The notes: generated from the letters alone by a model not told the origin. Shown: positions 9,263 to 18,378, counted from the stretch's first letter. The stretch is 64,000 nucleotides of DNA from Paenibacillus sp. AN1007 (GCF_040702995.1 NZ_CP159992.1:5281501-5345500), one strand, 5' to 3'. Numbers and translations: made by a program.

Positions 9263-9312
9263 TTCTCTCCACTAAGCACAATTCCTCAAACTTAGAGTTA
9301 CATTTAAAATTT

Positions 9313-9360
9313 GGAGACAACGAGCGACTTCCTTGCTCTTCAGAAGCGATCTTGTCCCCT
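9313..9360 (+). repeat. Degenerate half copy of the structured repeat
   Basis: GGAGACAACGAGCGACTTCC followed by CTTCAGAAGCGATCTTGTCC resembles the right half of the repeat (GAGACAA, GCGAGCGCTTCGC, CAGAATCGAT). The left half is missing. Confidence 0.4.
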
Positions 9361-9618
9361 TCACTAGTGCTGCTGATCTTCCAGTGGTAAAAGCAGCTAA
9401 AAGCCAGAAAGCTTTTAAAGCCTTTCTTGGATTATTAGTAAAAATCTCTGTCCTTTACATTGAACATAGATCTCCTAATACGCGGTACAGTTGTGCCTAC
9501 TAATTAAGAACAGATGCCTGATTAGTGTGCAAATGCCTGTACTTATAGTGTACCCGCCTCACCTATGTTGAATCCCCAAACCCAGAACGTATACGTGACA
9601 ATTTTAGAAAAGTTATGC

Positions 9619-10077
9619 CTAATTCAGGTCGCCAAGGTAGATACGCTGCTTTCCTTTATTTAAAAGCAATTCACCGATCGTTTTGGGATACAGACGAATT
9701 TGGTCCAGTTTCTCAAGCGCAATCCACTCCACGGCCACCTGATGATCATCCGGGTTAGAACCTTCAAAGACAGAAGCCTCCCGGTCAACAAGACTGCATG
9801 CAAAATAAAATTCGACCTGATGGATATCAGCATCCCACTCGGCAAACTCATGATTGGCTCCGATGTACTCACGAATATGTAAAAGCTCACCTACCTGCAC
9901 AGCCTGTCCAATCTCCTCCAGGCACTCCCGTGCAGCAGCATCTTTCAACTCCTCGCCTTTTTCCTGTCCGCCGCCAGGGAAAACATAAGCATCACCGTAC
10001 TGGTCTTCCAGACGAATCAGTAACAAACGCCCCTCCTGAACAATGACCGCTTTGGCCGAATTCCGTATGGGTTTCAT
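9619..10077 (-). CDS. NUDIX hydrolase
   Basis: Hydrolyses a nucleoside diphosphate linked to another group; the substrate is not predictable. The 152-residue protein carries a complete Nudix box at residues 35-57, with GGGQEKG, EELKDAAARE and CLEEIG giving the GX5EX7REUXEEXGU pattern. An upstream in-frame ATG at 10107 lacks a ribosome binding site, while the ATG at 10077 is preceded by GGAGAATGGAGG, so 10077 is preferred. It is the last gene of the pxp operon, 36 bases after the pxpA stop. Confidence 0.88.
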   Translation of the reverse strand: MKPIRNSAKAVIVQEGRLLLIRLEDQYGDAYVFPGGGQEKGEELKDAAARECLEEIGQAVQVGELLHIREYIGANHEFAEWDADIHQVEFYFACSLVDREASVFEGSNPDDHQVAVEWIALEKLDQIRLYPKTIGELLLNKGKQRIYLGDLN

Positions 10078-10113
10078 GGTATGATATGTCCTCCATTCTC
10101 CATCCATATTAAC

Positions 10114-10893
10114 TTATTTTTCGTGAAAGGCAGTCATGACTATTCCCTCCGCTTCGAGAAGCAGGCGGATCTCCCGAGCGAATGTCAAAGCTTGTCTGCC
10201 ATCGCCATGGATACAGAGCGTATCTGCAGTAATCGGAACCTCACTACCCGACGTAGAGACGACTACTCCATCCACAACCATTCGCAATACCTGAGCCAGC
10301 GCTTTTTCCGGCTGTTCTATCAGTGCGCCTTCATGACTGCGGGGTGTTAACTGGCCCTCCGAACTATACGTGCGATCTGCAAATACTTCATTCACTCCCC
10401 GCACACCAATTCGTTCGGCTGCTCTGATCAACTCACTACCAGCCAGACCATACAGGTATGCCTCCGGACGTACTTGATAGACCGCTTCGGCAATCGCCTC
10501 GGCAAGTTTGGCATCGGCTGCCGCCATATTGTACAGCGCTCCGTGCGGTTTAACATGATGCAGCTGTCCTCCACCTGCCCGGACAAAAGCATCCAATGCA
10601 CCAATCTGATATACGACCATGTCATAAGCTTCTCTAGGCGTGATATCCATCATTCTTCGTCCAAATCCCTGCAAATCAGGAAGCCCGGGATGTGCGCCAA
10701 CCGCGACGCTATGAGCTATTGCCCGCTCAACCGTCAGGCGCATGACAGCAGGATCACCGGCATGGAACCCGCAGGCGATATTGGCTGAGGTCACCAAAGG
10801 CAGGATGGCCTCATCAGACTCCATTAGAATCCGGTGAGCCCCATAGCTTTCACCGAGATCACAATTGATATCCAGTGTAAGTGATCTATCCAT
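10114..10893 (-). CDS. pxpA: 5-oxoprolinase subunit A (LamB/YcsF family)
   Basis: Subunit of the ATP-dependent PxpABC 5-oxoprolinase, which opens pyroglutamate to glutamate in the cytoplasm. The family signature at the N-terminus is intact: DINCDLGESYG, then ANIACGFHAGDP and GAHPGLPDLQGFGRR, and later HVKPHGALYN. Length is 259 residues. The start used is the ATG at 10893, behind GGGAGG at 7 bases; it overlaps the pxpC stop as TAATG, which implies translational coupling. An upstream in-frame start at 10908 is less likely. Confidence 0.93.
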   Translation of the reverse strand: MDRSLTLDINCDLGESYGAHRILMESDEAILPLVTSANIACGFHAGDPAVMRLTVERAIAHSVAVGAHPGLPDLQGFGRRMMDITPREAYDMVVYQIGALDAFVRAGGGQLHHVKPHGALYNMAAADAKLAEAIAEAVYQVRPEAYLYGLAGSELIRAAERIGVRGVNEVFADRTYSSEGQLTPRSHEGALIEQPEKALAQVLRMVVDGVVVSTSGSEVPITADTLCIHGDGRQALTFAREIRLLLEAEGIVMTAFHEK

Positions 10894-11918
10894 TATACCG
10901 CCTCCCATGCAGCCATTTTTCTCCGAATCATCTGATCCATCAGCTGCAGCTCTTTCTCCCGCTTCACGTACAGATTTCGCGCTTCTTCTTTCGTAATCGG
11001 TGCAAAAGAAAACCGTGTTCCCGGCTTGGCTTGAGCCAGAATCGGCAGATCTACCGCAGCTGTCTGTGCAATTACAGGATACCCTCCAATGGTCTGATGA
11101 TCTGCCATTAACACAATAGGCTGTCCATCTGTCGGTACCTGCACGGTGCCATAAGAGACTGCTTCGGATAAACGCTGCAGCGGCTGAGCCAATTCCAGCT
11201 TTGCGCCCTGCACTCGGTACCCCATGCGATCCGATTGAGGTAAGACCACGTAATCGCCGGCATAAAACTGCTTCAGGCTATCCGCCTCAAAGTACGAACT
11301 GTCTTGACCCGGCATCACCCGAATAACAGGTCTTCCGTCATAGCCGGGCCCATTCCGCTCCGACAATCGCCATGATGGAGCTGCCATAGATTCGTTCTCG
11401 CCTGCATGCATCGCCATAACACGTATCCATTGCTGTACTTCATCCGAGATCATGCCTGCAGTTAGCACATCGGATGTACGCAGCGCCCTTCCATGCATAC
11501 CGCCAATCCCCGTTTTGAGGTCCGTGCTTCGACTGCCCATCACTTCAGGTACATCAATTCCGCCAGCCAGTGCCATATATGCACGCATGCCATGCCGGCA
11601 TACTCCAAATTTCAATATACTTCCGGCTCTCAGCAGCACGGGACGCCACAAAGGCACGCGCTGCCGATCTACCGCAGCACTCAGATCGGCACCACAGAGC
11701 GAAATCAATTGATCCTTCTGAAATCGAAGCTCGGGTCCTGCCATCGTAATTTCAATTACCGCTTCACGCCGTGAATTGCCGACAAGTATATTCGCCGCTC
11801 TGGCCGCAAACGAATCCATAACGCCACCCACCGACACACCATAACGGCGAAACCCCATTCTGCCTTCATCCTGGACGGTGGTCAACAAGCCGGGACGAAT
11901 GATCTCCACACCCATCAT
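10893..11918 (-). CDS. pxpC: 5-oxoprolinase subunit C (KipA/biotin-dependent carboxyltransferase-like)
   Basis: Subunit of PxpABC. The protein starts EIIRPGLLTTVQDEGRMGFRRYGV and continues with GGVMDSFAARAANILVGN and ISLCGADLSA, the standard KipA/PxpC pattern; length is 341 residues. Its first ATG overlaps the pxpB stop as ATGA; a second ATG directly after it (11915) has better spacing from GGGAGG and may be the one used. Bacillus homologues were first described as KipA, antagonist of KipI, but the operon here fits the 5-oxoprolinase role. Confidence 0.92.
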   Translation of the reverse strand: MMGVEIIRPGLLTTVQDEGRMGFRRYGVSVGGVMDSFAARAANILVGNSRREAVIEITMAGPELRFQKDQLISLCGADLSAAVDRQRVPLWRPVLLRAGSILKFGVCRHGMRAYMALAGGIDVPEVMGSRSTDLKTGIGGMHGRALRTSDVLTAGMISDEVQQWIRVMAMHAGENESMAAPSWRLSERNGPGYDGRPVIRVMPGQDSSYFEADSLKQFYAGDYVVLPQSDRMGYRVQGAKLELAQPLQRLSEAVSYGTVQVPTDGQPIVLMADHQTIGGYPVIAQTAAVDLPILAQAKPGTRFSFAPITKEEARNLYVKREKELQLMDQMIRRKMAAWEAV

Positions 11919-12694
11919 TCAACCTCCCTCCTTGCCATTTCCACATATTCCTGCATCGTAATCGGTTGAAAACGAACCACATCCCCAGCTTTAAGCAGAC
12001 TCGGCGAGTTCAGTTCCGGACGGAACAAGCGGACTGGCGTGCGGCCGATACACTGCCATCCTCCTGGCGTTGCTATCGGATAAATTCCCGTCTGCGAACC
12101 GCCAATGCCTACCGTTCCTGCCTCTACCCGAAGCCGTGGCGTTCCCCTTCTTGGTGTGGCAATTCGCTCCGGTAACCCTCCCAGATAAGGAAAACCCGGA
12201 GCAAATCCAATCATATGTACGAGGTAATCCACAGATGAATGGATCGCAACAACTTCCTCTGTCGTTAAATCATGTTCCGCAGCTACATGTGCTATGTCCG
12301 GCCCGAACTCTCCGCCATAACATACCGGAATGGTCATGATTCTGGGGGATGCCGGTTTTCCTTTCGGTTTCGTATCCTTGGATTTACCCGGCTTACCGCA
12401 TTCATGCGGGTTATCTAAGTGATCTCTTTCCTTCAGGCTGCTCAGCCGCTGCAGCAGTATACTGCTGATCTCGTCATATGACAACAAAAGCGGATCGTAA
12501 AATAATGTGACTGACAGATAGGATGGCACCCACTCTACTGCAGCTGTCACAGCACCCTTTTCCAGCAAAACACATACCGACATTACCCTCTGATGCACTT
12601 CTTCCGAGAGTACACTGCCGCAGCGGATCACGATCCCATGCTCCCCGAGTGGAGACAACATTTCCTCCGTCCAGTTGTAGGTGGTTGCGGCCAT
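11915..12694 (-). CDS. pxpB: 5-oxoprolinase subunit B (KipI family)
   Basis: Subunit of PxpABC. Family motifs are present: PVCYGGEFGPDI, then YLVHMIGFAPGFPYLGGLPE, TPRRGTPRLRVEAGTVGIGG and QTGIYPIATPGGWQCIGRTP. About 20 extra charged residues (GKPGKSKDTKPKGKP) interrupt the chain near residue 105. The ATG at 12694 lies 8 bases behind GGGAG and is preferred over an ATG two codons upstream. It overlaps pxpC by a few bases and follows the DUF2785 gene after 81-87 bases, so it is probably inside the longer operon. Confidence 0.92.
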   Translation of the reverse strand: MAATTYNWTEEMLSPLGEHGIVIRCGSVLSEEVHQRVMSVCVLLEKGAVTAAVEWVPSYLSVTLFYDPLLLSYDEISSILLQRLSSLKERDHLDNPHECGKPGKSKDTKPKGKPASPRIMTIPVCYGGEFGPDIAHVAAEHDLTTEEVVAIHSSVDYLVHMIGFAPGFPYLGGLPERIATPRRGTPRLRVEAGTVGIGGSQTGIYPIATPGGWQCIGRTPVRLFRPELNSPSLLKAGDVVRFQPITMQEYVEMARREVE

Positions 12695-12781
12695 GCCCAT
12701 CTCTCCCTTTGAGCTTTGTTACCTTGCTGATTGAATTGGTTATTATTCCATGTATCCCTCTGCACTTCTCTTATACCTTTC

Positions 12782-13627
12782 TTATACTTCTCCGCCTACC
12801 AATGCTTTTAACAGCAGCGAACGAACTACCGGAAACGGCTCACCCTCTTTATTACGTACAGCAAAATAAAGAGACTGCATAAACATTCTGATATTCACAC
12901 TCATGTGACTGTTTTCCTGCAGCGTCATACCATCCCTGACGTCTTCGCTCCTCGCTGTCTGAAGCTGGGCAACCCAGGCTTCAAGTGCTGCCTGTTCCAG
13001 CAGGTTACGATTCAGAATAGCCACGGCTGCCTGGGCCATACGCTGATCTTCATCATAGATGTACGCTCTGCCGGACTCCATAACTTTTATGGAGAGTGCA
13101 TGGAGCAGCGCCTGCAAATCAGTCTGTTCAAGATACGTTGACTGTGCCAGATCCTCCGCAGCGTCGGCAGCATGAGCCGAAGCGTGTGCCCACCCTTTGT
13201 CCTCTACATAGCCGCGAACATCCTTTTCCTCTCTCAGATAAGTAATCAATCGCTGCTGAATCCATGCCGCATCTTCTCTTTGCAGGAAAGACCGCTGACG
13301 GTCCATACTCAAGATGGGCGGCAGGATCAGCACAGAAAACGTTCGAGTAAATACACTGTCTGTTTCCTGTTCTCCGATTCTGTAGAAGAGATGTTCATCA
13401 TCCAGTGCCAGCTGCATCAAAGCCTTAAGCTGATCATCCGCAAAGACGTTCTGACCAATCCATGTGGCGAGCGTAATATAGATAAGCTCATCCCGGAGGA
13501 CAGGGTCCGGGTTACCGATATGCTTCATCATATGCAGCGCGAGTTCATAGGGCTGTTCGACCTGATCTGCAGCATGGTTCACAGTTTGGATCTGCTGCAG
13601 CTTCTGTTTTAACGTGATTGCGTCCAT
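12782..13627 (-). CDS. DUF2785 family protein
   Basis: A 281-residue soluble protein of unknown function. The stretch RGYVEDKGWAHASAHAADA is the hallmark of DUF2785, and the rest is helical, repeat-like sequence. It starts at the first base after the stop of the histidine phosphatase gene, with AAGGAT as ribosome binding site inside that gene's last codons, indicating coupled expression. Nothing in the sequence suggests a catalytic site beyond conserved His/Asp in the hallmark. Confidence 0.85.
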   Translation of the reverse strand: MDAITLKQKLQQIQTVNHAADQVEQPYELALHMMKHIGNPDPVLRDELIYITLATWIGQNVFADDQLKALMQLALDDEHLFYRIGEQETDSVFTRTFSVLILPPILSMDRQRSFLQREDAAWIQQRLITYLREEKDVRGYVEDKGWAHASAHAADAAEDLAQSTYLEQTDLQALLHALSIKVMESGRAYIYDEDQRMAQAAVAILNRNLLEQAALEAWVAQLQTARSEDVRDGMTLQENSHMSVNIRMFMQSLYFAVRNKEGEPFPVVRSLLLKALVGGEV

Positions 13628-14221
13628 TTACAACGATCCTTTCCCCTGTGCCAGATGTGTACTGCAGTTGTACAGCTCACACTGCCACACCTGATCTTGA
13701 TGTATCATCCGTGTAATGGATGTGTTCCCCAATTTCACGCGAATATCCAGCTCCGGCACCAGTGTTCGCAGCGTATTGCGAAGCACAGCCCCGTGACTCA
13801 CCACGATCACTCGTCCATCCGGGTGCTGGCGAATGATATCTTCAAGCACAGCTATGCCACGAGCAGCTCCTGCCTCGGGAAGTTCTTTTCCCAGATCCAG
13901 GGAACTCCAGTCTGCCCCCCACTTCGCAATGCGCTCCTCCTCTGTCGTCCCTTCCACCTGTCCTCCGCTCATTTCACGTAACCTCGGGTCCAGATGAATC
14001 TCTTGAATATGCAGCCGTTCTCCGATGATCCGTGCCGTCTCACTTGCCCTTTCCAGATCACTGGCATAGATGGCATCCCATGATTCCTCCGCCAGCCTTA
14101 CTGCCAGCAAAGCCTCCTGTTCTCTGCCTTCCTGATCCAGCGGGTTGTCCGTCTGTCCCTGTGAACGCTTTTCTTTATTCCATGCTGTACTGCCATGACG
14201 TATCAATGCGATATGTGTCAT
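13628..14221 (-). CDS. Histidine phosphatase family protein (phosphoglycerate-mutase-like)
   Basis: A 197-residue branch-1 histidine phosphatase. The phosphorylated His lies in LIRHGSTAWN (residues 6-15); other pocket residues are in YASDLERASETA, the Glu of LREMSGGQVEG and the second His in VVSHGAVLRN. These are shared by small-molecule phosphatases and by cofactor-dependent mutases; the short length favours a phosphatase. The substrate is unknown. AGAGGG lies about 9 bases before the ATG, and the gene starts 5 bases after the DUF1572 stop. Confidence 0.9.
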   Translation of the reverse strand: MTHIALIRHGSTAWNKEKRSQGQTDNPLDQEGREQEALLAVRLAEESWDAIYASDLERASETARIIGERLHIQEIHLDPRLREMSGGQVEGTTEEERIAKWGADWSSLDLGKELPEAGAARGIAVLEDIIRQHPDGRVIVVSHGAVLRNTLRTLVPELDIRVKLGNTSITRMIHQDQVWQCELYNCSTHLAQGKGSL

Positions 14222-14226
14222 TCTTG

Positions 14227-14808
14227 TTAGTCCCTCTTTTCCATATGAAGCTCGTCCTCTGTAAAATGTTTTGTTGTTTTTGGCTTGGAAAATTTGCCTT
14301 TGTTATAGCTGTCCGATCCACTTCGTGGTATAGAAAGACTATCCCACGAGGCTTGCTTCAGCATTTTGGCAATATGAATAATCTGCCCCACATGATAAGG
14401 ATAATGTGCCAACTGCCGCATAATGGCTTCCATGATGGTATGGCCTTCATTCCGAATATATATGATCCGGGACATTTGCTCCGGAGTTATCGAACGCAGT
14501 GCTCCAAGCAGACAGCCCCAGCCCTCTTCCCACTTGGCAAGCAGCTCTTCCCGGGTATGAAAATCACCAACAAATTCAGCGTCGCGTTCACGCCATGGCT
14601 TCTCTCCATCCGTTGTCAGCACATCCGTCCACCGTGATCTCATATTGCCCCACAAGTGTTTAACAATCACTGCAATACTATTGGTATCTTCATTCCACGT
14701 TTGGAATAACTGCTCCGGCTCCAGCTGCGCCATCGCGCGTTCGCCAAGCTGCTTGTAATAGATAAACTGTTTCTCGGCTGTCTCCAAAAAGAGCTGATTC
14801 GTATCCAT
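14227..14808 (-). CDS. DUF1572 (DinB-like four-helix) protein
   Basis: A protein of about 193 residues from the DinB-like superfamily of metal-binding four-helix bundles. The likely metal ligands are His of VIVKHLWGNMRSRW, and the two His of ILYIRNEGHTI-like and QLAHYPYHVGQI segments. Members include thiol-dependent transferases, but the reaction here is unknown. The ATG at 14808 is 9 bases behind GAGAGGTGG; a TTG seven codons upstream would place that site inside the gene and is not preferred. Confidence 0.82.
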   Translation of the reverse strand: MDTNQLFLETAEKQFIYYKQLGERAMAQLEPEQLFQTWNEDTNSIAVIVKHLWGNMRSRWTDVLTTDGEKPWRERDAEFVGDFHTREELLAKWEEGWGCLLGALRSITPEQMSRIIYIRNEGHTIMEAIMRQLAHYPYHVGQIIHIAKMLKQASWDSLSIPRSGSDSYNKGKFSKPKTTKHFTEDELHMEKRD

Positions 14809-14853
14809 TCGTCTTAACCACCTCTCCAAATGTACATAAAGCGCTGACTGATA

Positions 14854-15183
14854 TTATGCCGGAAAAGAAAACGTGCCATCTGCATTCGGTTCAAAATTGA
14901 TGACTCTACTTACAGCATCCAGGTTTAACTCTCCATAGATGTGTGGAAAAAGCTCGTTTAACTCATATAGATCTTCATAAATCAGTTCCGCCTTCAAAGC
15001 TCTCTCTTCAATCCCAAGCAGCAGGAGGTCGGTACGGCCCGCATAATACTGCCCGGCTACCCATGGAATCTGAGCTGCTGTGGAACAATGAATAAAGCCG
15101 TCGGTCTGGAGACTTTCCGGTGCGTACGTATCTCCTTTGGAAACTTCGTCCCATAACGAACGGGAAATAATACTGTAGATCAT
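14854..15183 (-). CDS. DUF952 family protein
   Basis: A 109-residue protein of DUF952, unknown function. It starts MIYSIISRSLWDE and carries the family pattern DGFIHCSTAAQIPWVAGQYY and FPHIYGELNLDAV. The ATG at 15183 lies behind GAAGGAGG; the open frame extends 12 codons further upstream without a better site. It sits between a GNAT gene and the DUF1572 gene in the minus-strand operon. Confidence 0.85.
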   Translation of the reverse strand: MIYSIISRSLWDEVSKGDTYAPESLQTDGFIHCSTAAQIPWVAGQYYAGRTDLLLLGIEERALKAELIYEDLYELNELFPHIYGELNLDAVSRVINFEPNADGTFSFPA

Positions 15184-15232
15184 TGGGCTTTTCCTCCTTC
15201 GATGCTGTGATGCAGCCATTATTAATCAAATA

Positions 15233-15790
15233 TTATAGATCATCCCGAATGCGGGCGTACAATTTCTGGTCGGTAAACACACCTTTTATTTTCAACTGCT
15301 TGCGCAGCAATCCTTCCTGCACCATGCCCAGCTTTTCCATTACACGTGCAGAGCCAATATTACCCGCGTTGCATCTTCCTTCCAGCCGATTGCAGTCCAG
15401 CTCCTCAAAGCAATAATCCACGACAGGCTGCATCGCTTCTACAGCCAGTCCCCTGCCCCAATACGAGCTGGCGATAGCATACCCCATTTCAGCGCGCTGC
15501 ATGGATTCATCCAGATTAAAAATTCCGCCTCTACCGATCAGCTGTCCTGTCTCTTTTAGCACAAAGGCCCAGAGATAGACCGTTTTTTGCTCATAGTTTC
15601 GCAGCACCCGTTCCAAATAACCGATGGAATCTTCCTTCGTCTGATGGCACTGCCACAAGCTCTGCTCACTTACTTTCGGATCAGATGCGAACGCAAAATA
15701 TGGATCCAGATCATCCATCGTAAGCCGTCTGAGGTACAGCCGCTCCGTTTCAAATTCCGGTGATGCCGCAAAAAGTTTGTCTACATTCAT
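15233..15790 (-). CDS. GNAT N-acetyltransferase, RimJ/RimL-like
   Basis: A 185-residue acetyl-CoA-dependent acetyltransferase of the ribosomal-protein-serine type. ETERLYLRRLTMDD opens the fold, and the acetyl-CoA loop region reads YWGRGLAVEAMQPVVDYCF, followed by RLEGRCNAGNIGSARVMEKLGM. The substrate could be a protein N-terminus or a small amine. AAGGAGG lies 8 bases before the ATG. Confidence 0.88.
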   Translation of the reverse strand: MNVDKLFAASPEFETERLYLRRLTMDDLDPYFAFASDPKVSEQSLWQCHQTKEDSIGYLERVLRNYEQKTVYLWAFVLKETGQLIGRGGIFNLDESMQRAEMGYAIASSYWGRGLAVEAMQPVVDYCFEELDCNRLEGRCNAGNIGSARVMEKLGMVQEGLLRKQLKIKGVFTDQKLYARIRDDL

Positions 15791-15820
15791 TGAGGTACCT
15801 CCTTATGAATTATATTGGTT

Positions 15821-16216
15821 TCAGGACTTCATCACTTGACTCAGCAAAAATCGGTCTACGATATAAACACACAAAATCCCGATCAGGTATCTAATCAAAT
15901 CTATGACAAGAAATCCCTGGCCCAGAATCAGTGCTCCCCATACCGTAGAACGCAGATGATTCAGCCAAGGTACGTGAATCATCTGCGAGAATTCAATAAA
16001 GAAGCTGAACGTGACACTTGCCAGTACTGCACCTGCACGGCCCCAATGGATACAGACTGCACGCACACCGAAATAGATCATGCCTGCCCAGAGTGCGTCT
16101 CCAAAATGATCGTATATCCATTGCGGCAAGAATTCTCCATATTTTCTAGAGGCCAGTCCTGCTGCCATCGTTATGATCAAGGCAGTTACGTATACCAATC
16201 TATTTTTCATGAGCAT
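15821..16216 (-). CDS. DUF2809 membrane protein
   Basis: A small integral membrane protein of about 131 residues with four predicted membrane segments and the DUF2809 pattern: GLASRKYG, then GDALWAGMIYFGVR, FIEFSQMIHVPWLNHLRST and GFLVIDLIRYLIG. The open frame reaches back to 16315 inside grpB, but the ATGs at 16216 or 16210 fit the protein start; the ribosome binding site (GTGGAAG) is weak, which suggests coupling to the grpB-like gene 14 bases upstream. Confidence 0.82.
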   Translation of the reverse strand: MLMKNRLVYVTALIITMAAGLASRKYGEFLPQWIYDHFGDALWAGMIYFGVRAVCIHWGRAGAVLASVTFSFFIEFSQMIHVPWLNHLRSTVWGALILGQGFLVIDLIRYLIGILCVYIVDRFLLSQVMKS

Positions 16217-16229
16217 TCTGTTTCTTCCA

Positions 16230-16781
16230 CTACAATCGCCCATCCAGAACCTGTGTAATAAATTCGGTTTTAGCCTTGGTATATGCTTCTCTGTCATCTT
16301 TATTCTCATCAGCAAGCCTCAACTTTAGTGCTGCGTATGCCTTGACCAATTCCGGCCGCTCTCTGAGCACATCCCGAAATCGAATCTGACGCTCCCAGCG
16401 TTCCTCACCTGAACGCATGAGATGAAGGTGCACTGCCCTCTTTTCATCCTTGACTCTGACCCAGAAACGCCTATACTCCCGGCCATCCAGTTCAGGCGGA
16501 ACATAATTCCAGCCGGCAGGATGAAGCCGCTTGGTAATAAGAGAGATATCATCCCAAGACTGCACGGCCCCCATTAAATCAATGATCGGTTTGGCAGGCA
16601 GACCCGGCACGGACGTGCTCCCAATATGTTCGAATGTATGTATGTCTAGGTGTTGTAAAAGATCTCTTAACTGCTTCATTTCTTCTTGAGCCTGTACTCT
16701 CCAGGAAGCGTTAGCTTCTACAACCTCTACTGGTTCGGTGGCCCACGCAGGCCAATTCTCCGGTTTCAGATGTTCCGTCAT
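16230..16781 (-). CDS. GrpB family nucleotidyltransferase-like protein (UPF0157)
   Basis: A 183-residue protein of the GrpB/UPF0157 family, related to the nucleotidyltransferase fold. The core motif HIGSTSVPGLPAKPIIDLMG is intact and HLHLMRSGEERWERQIRFRD follows. The biological role of the family is poorly defined. The ATG at 16781 has AAGAGGTG at a good distance, while the in-frame GTG at 16793 overlaps that site. It is the first gene of the long minus-strand operon; a terminator lies just upstream. Confidence 0.85.
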   Translation of the reverse strand: MTEHLKPENWPAWATEPVEVVEANASWRVQAQEEMKQLRDLLQHLDIHTFEHIGSTSVPGLPAKPIIDLMGAVQSWDDISLITKRLHPAGWNYVPPELDGREYRRFWVRVKDEKRAVHLHLMRSGEERWERQIRFRDVLRERPELVKAYAALKLRLADENKDDREAYTKAKTEFITQVLDGRL

Positions 16782-16822
16782 TTCCAAGATCACCTCTTAA
16801 TCCAGATTAATCTAAATTCAAA

Positions 16823-16850
16823 AAAGGAGGCGCTAGGCACGCCTCCTTCA
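16823..16850 (-). terminator. Terminator after the Big2 gene
   Basis: AAGGAGGCG pairs with CGCCTCCTT around a 7-base loop, with an A-run on the left that becomes a T-run on the minus strand. It separates the Big2 protein gene from the GrpB-led operon. Confidence 0.85.
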
Positions 16851-16945
16851 TAGTATATAACATTGATCCAACCAGAGGTTGACGCATATCAAGCCTTCAG
16901 TGGAAATCAACCTGCTTCAGGCCCTTACAGGGCAAGAAGTTTTAT

Positions 16946-18052
16946 TTATTTTACTGTTACGGGTATCGTCACTTTTTTATTTCCCCATTTGGCAGACACA
17001 ATCGTCTTTCCCTTGGACACAGCAACAATCTTGCCATTGGTCACTGAAGCAACGCCCGGCTTGGAACTGCTCCACACGGCACTGCTTGTAACCATCGTTG
17101 TTTTCCCTGTATCATATTTAGCCATCACACCCAGCGTAATGCTGGATTGTGGAGACAAGACCAGGCTCTTCTGACCCATAATCAGCTTCTGGAGCGTTGG
17201 CACCACAGTGACGGTTACAGTCACAGTCTGGTTTTGATACGTACCTGTCAAGGTTGCTTGTCCTTCCGTCAACGCTTTGACCGAACCATTTTTCACCGCA
17301 GCCACACCGGGATTGGATGAGGTCCAGACAATGGATTTGGATAAATTCACCTTTTTCCCATTAGAATAGGTTCCCGTAACTTTAAGTGCCTTGGACTTCT
17401 TGAGATTGAGCTGTACTGCTGTAGGTGTGATTTCCACCTTGGTTATAATGTCCGTCACCACTACAGGCACCTTAACCGTGGTTGACCCATATTTCCCCTG
17501 CAGCAGCACCCGGCCAGGAGTGACCCCTTTGATCTTTCCATTTTCGAGCACAGCCAAGTTATTGGATACAGTCCATACGATATCGGATGTGACATCCTCT
17601 TCTTTTCCATTTGCCCGTGTAATACTTACCTTTGGCAGTGCACCTTCGTTTCCTTTGACAAAGCTGTACGACTTAGGTGAAGCCTTGATACTTTTAATTT
17701 TGTCCTGAACCTGAACAGCCACTTGAGCTTTGACTCCGTCCACTTGTGCAATAATGACTGCTTCGCCTGCAGCAATCGCCTTCACTTTGCCCTTGGTAAT
17801 CGTAACGACAGCGGAATTGCTGGTGGACCAAGTCACTCCGCCGGTAACATCCTGTTTGTTATCAAAACCTTCAACCGCCGCCATCACCTGATAGGACGCT
17901 GTTTCACCTACACTCATCATCTTGGAGCTGCCGCCTGTAATTTCAATTGAAGTTATATCACCAGCTGCAGCCCAAGCAGACGCAGGTATCACAGCGGTGA
18001 GTGTTATAACCAGAGCAAGCAAGCCTCGAAGCACCCATTTCATTCTATTCAT
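16946..18052 (-). CDS. Secreted protein with four Big2 (Ig-like) domains
   Basis: Exported protein made of about four bacterial Ig-like (Big2) repeats. A signal peptide occupies residues 1-30 (cleavage near SAWA), then units of about 80-85 residues recur, each with a pattern such as VTWSTSNSAVVTI, VWTSSNPGVAAV or VWSSSKPGVASV followed by NGKIVAVSKGKT-like turns. There is no LPXTG, SLH or LysM anchor, so it is probably released or loosely held. The ATG at 18052 sits behind AGAAGGA; earlier codons up to 18097 lack a site. Function unknown, possibly adhesion or matrix. Confidence 0.85.
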   Translation of the reverse strand: MNRMKWVLRGLLALVITLTAVIPASAWAAAGDITSIEITGGSSKMMSVGETASYQVMAAVEGFDNKQDVTGGVTWSTSNSAVVTITKGKVKAIAAGEAVIIAQVDGVKAQVAVQVQDKIKSIKASPKSYSFVKGNEGALPKVSITRANGKEEDVTSDIVWTVSNNLAVLENGKIKGVTPGRVLLQGKYGSTTVKVPVVVTDIITKVEITPTAVQLNLKKSKALKVTGTYSNGKKVNLSKSIVWTSSNPGVAAVKNGSVKALTEGQATLTGTYQNQTVTVTVTVVPTLQKLIMGQKSLVLSPQSSITLGVMAKYDTGKTTMVTSSAVWSSSKPGVASVTNGKIVAVSKGKTIVSAKWGNKKVTIPVTVK

Positions 18053-18183
18053 TTCCAGTTTCCTTCTCCCATCATCCGATATTTTCCATCTTATCAACCA
18101 ATATTTTACTTCTACTATACCTTATATCGGACAGTCGGTGGTTAAAGTTAAATGACAAGCCGGAATAGATCAGGGACGATTGA

Positions 18184-18378
18184 AAGAACCTGCTGGATAT
18201 AGCTGCTGCTGCCAATAACCGTAAACGTATAAAAGCTATCACTCCTTCAACATCCACAAAGGTTCGCACAGAAGATGAAATGATCTTACTGATGGAGACT
18301 GCCCGCAACCGTTTCAGAAAAGCAATAGAATCCGGACAGATCGAAAGTATTAACGAGCGTGAATGGAAGCTGCGTTAA
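18184..18378 (+). pseudogene. Remnant of an unknown gene upstream of a nucleotidyltransferase-like remnant
   Basis: An open stretch of 64 codons reads as ordinary coding sequence, ending RNRFRKAIESGQIESINERE. It has no start codon with a ribosome binding site, and the same frame upstream is broken by two stops (18166 and 18181). Its end overlaps the start of the next remnant by several bases in another frame, as in paired small genes. It looks like the surviving 3' part of a decayed gene. Confidence 0.45.

Larger units (their letters stand above)
9092..9618. other. Intergenic region with structured repeat copy C
   Basis: No gene is seen. The stretch holds a full copy of the dispersed structured repeat (9151-9262) and a degenerate half copy (about 9313-9360), then AT-rich sequence up to the Nudix stop with no clear terminator. 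Confidence 0.6.
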
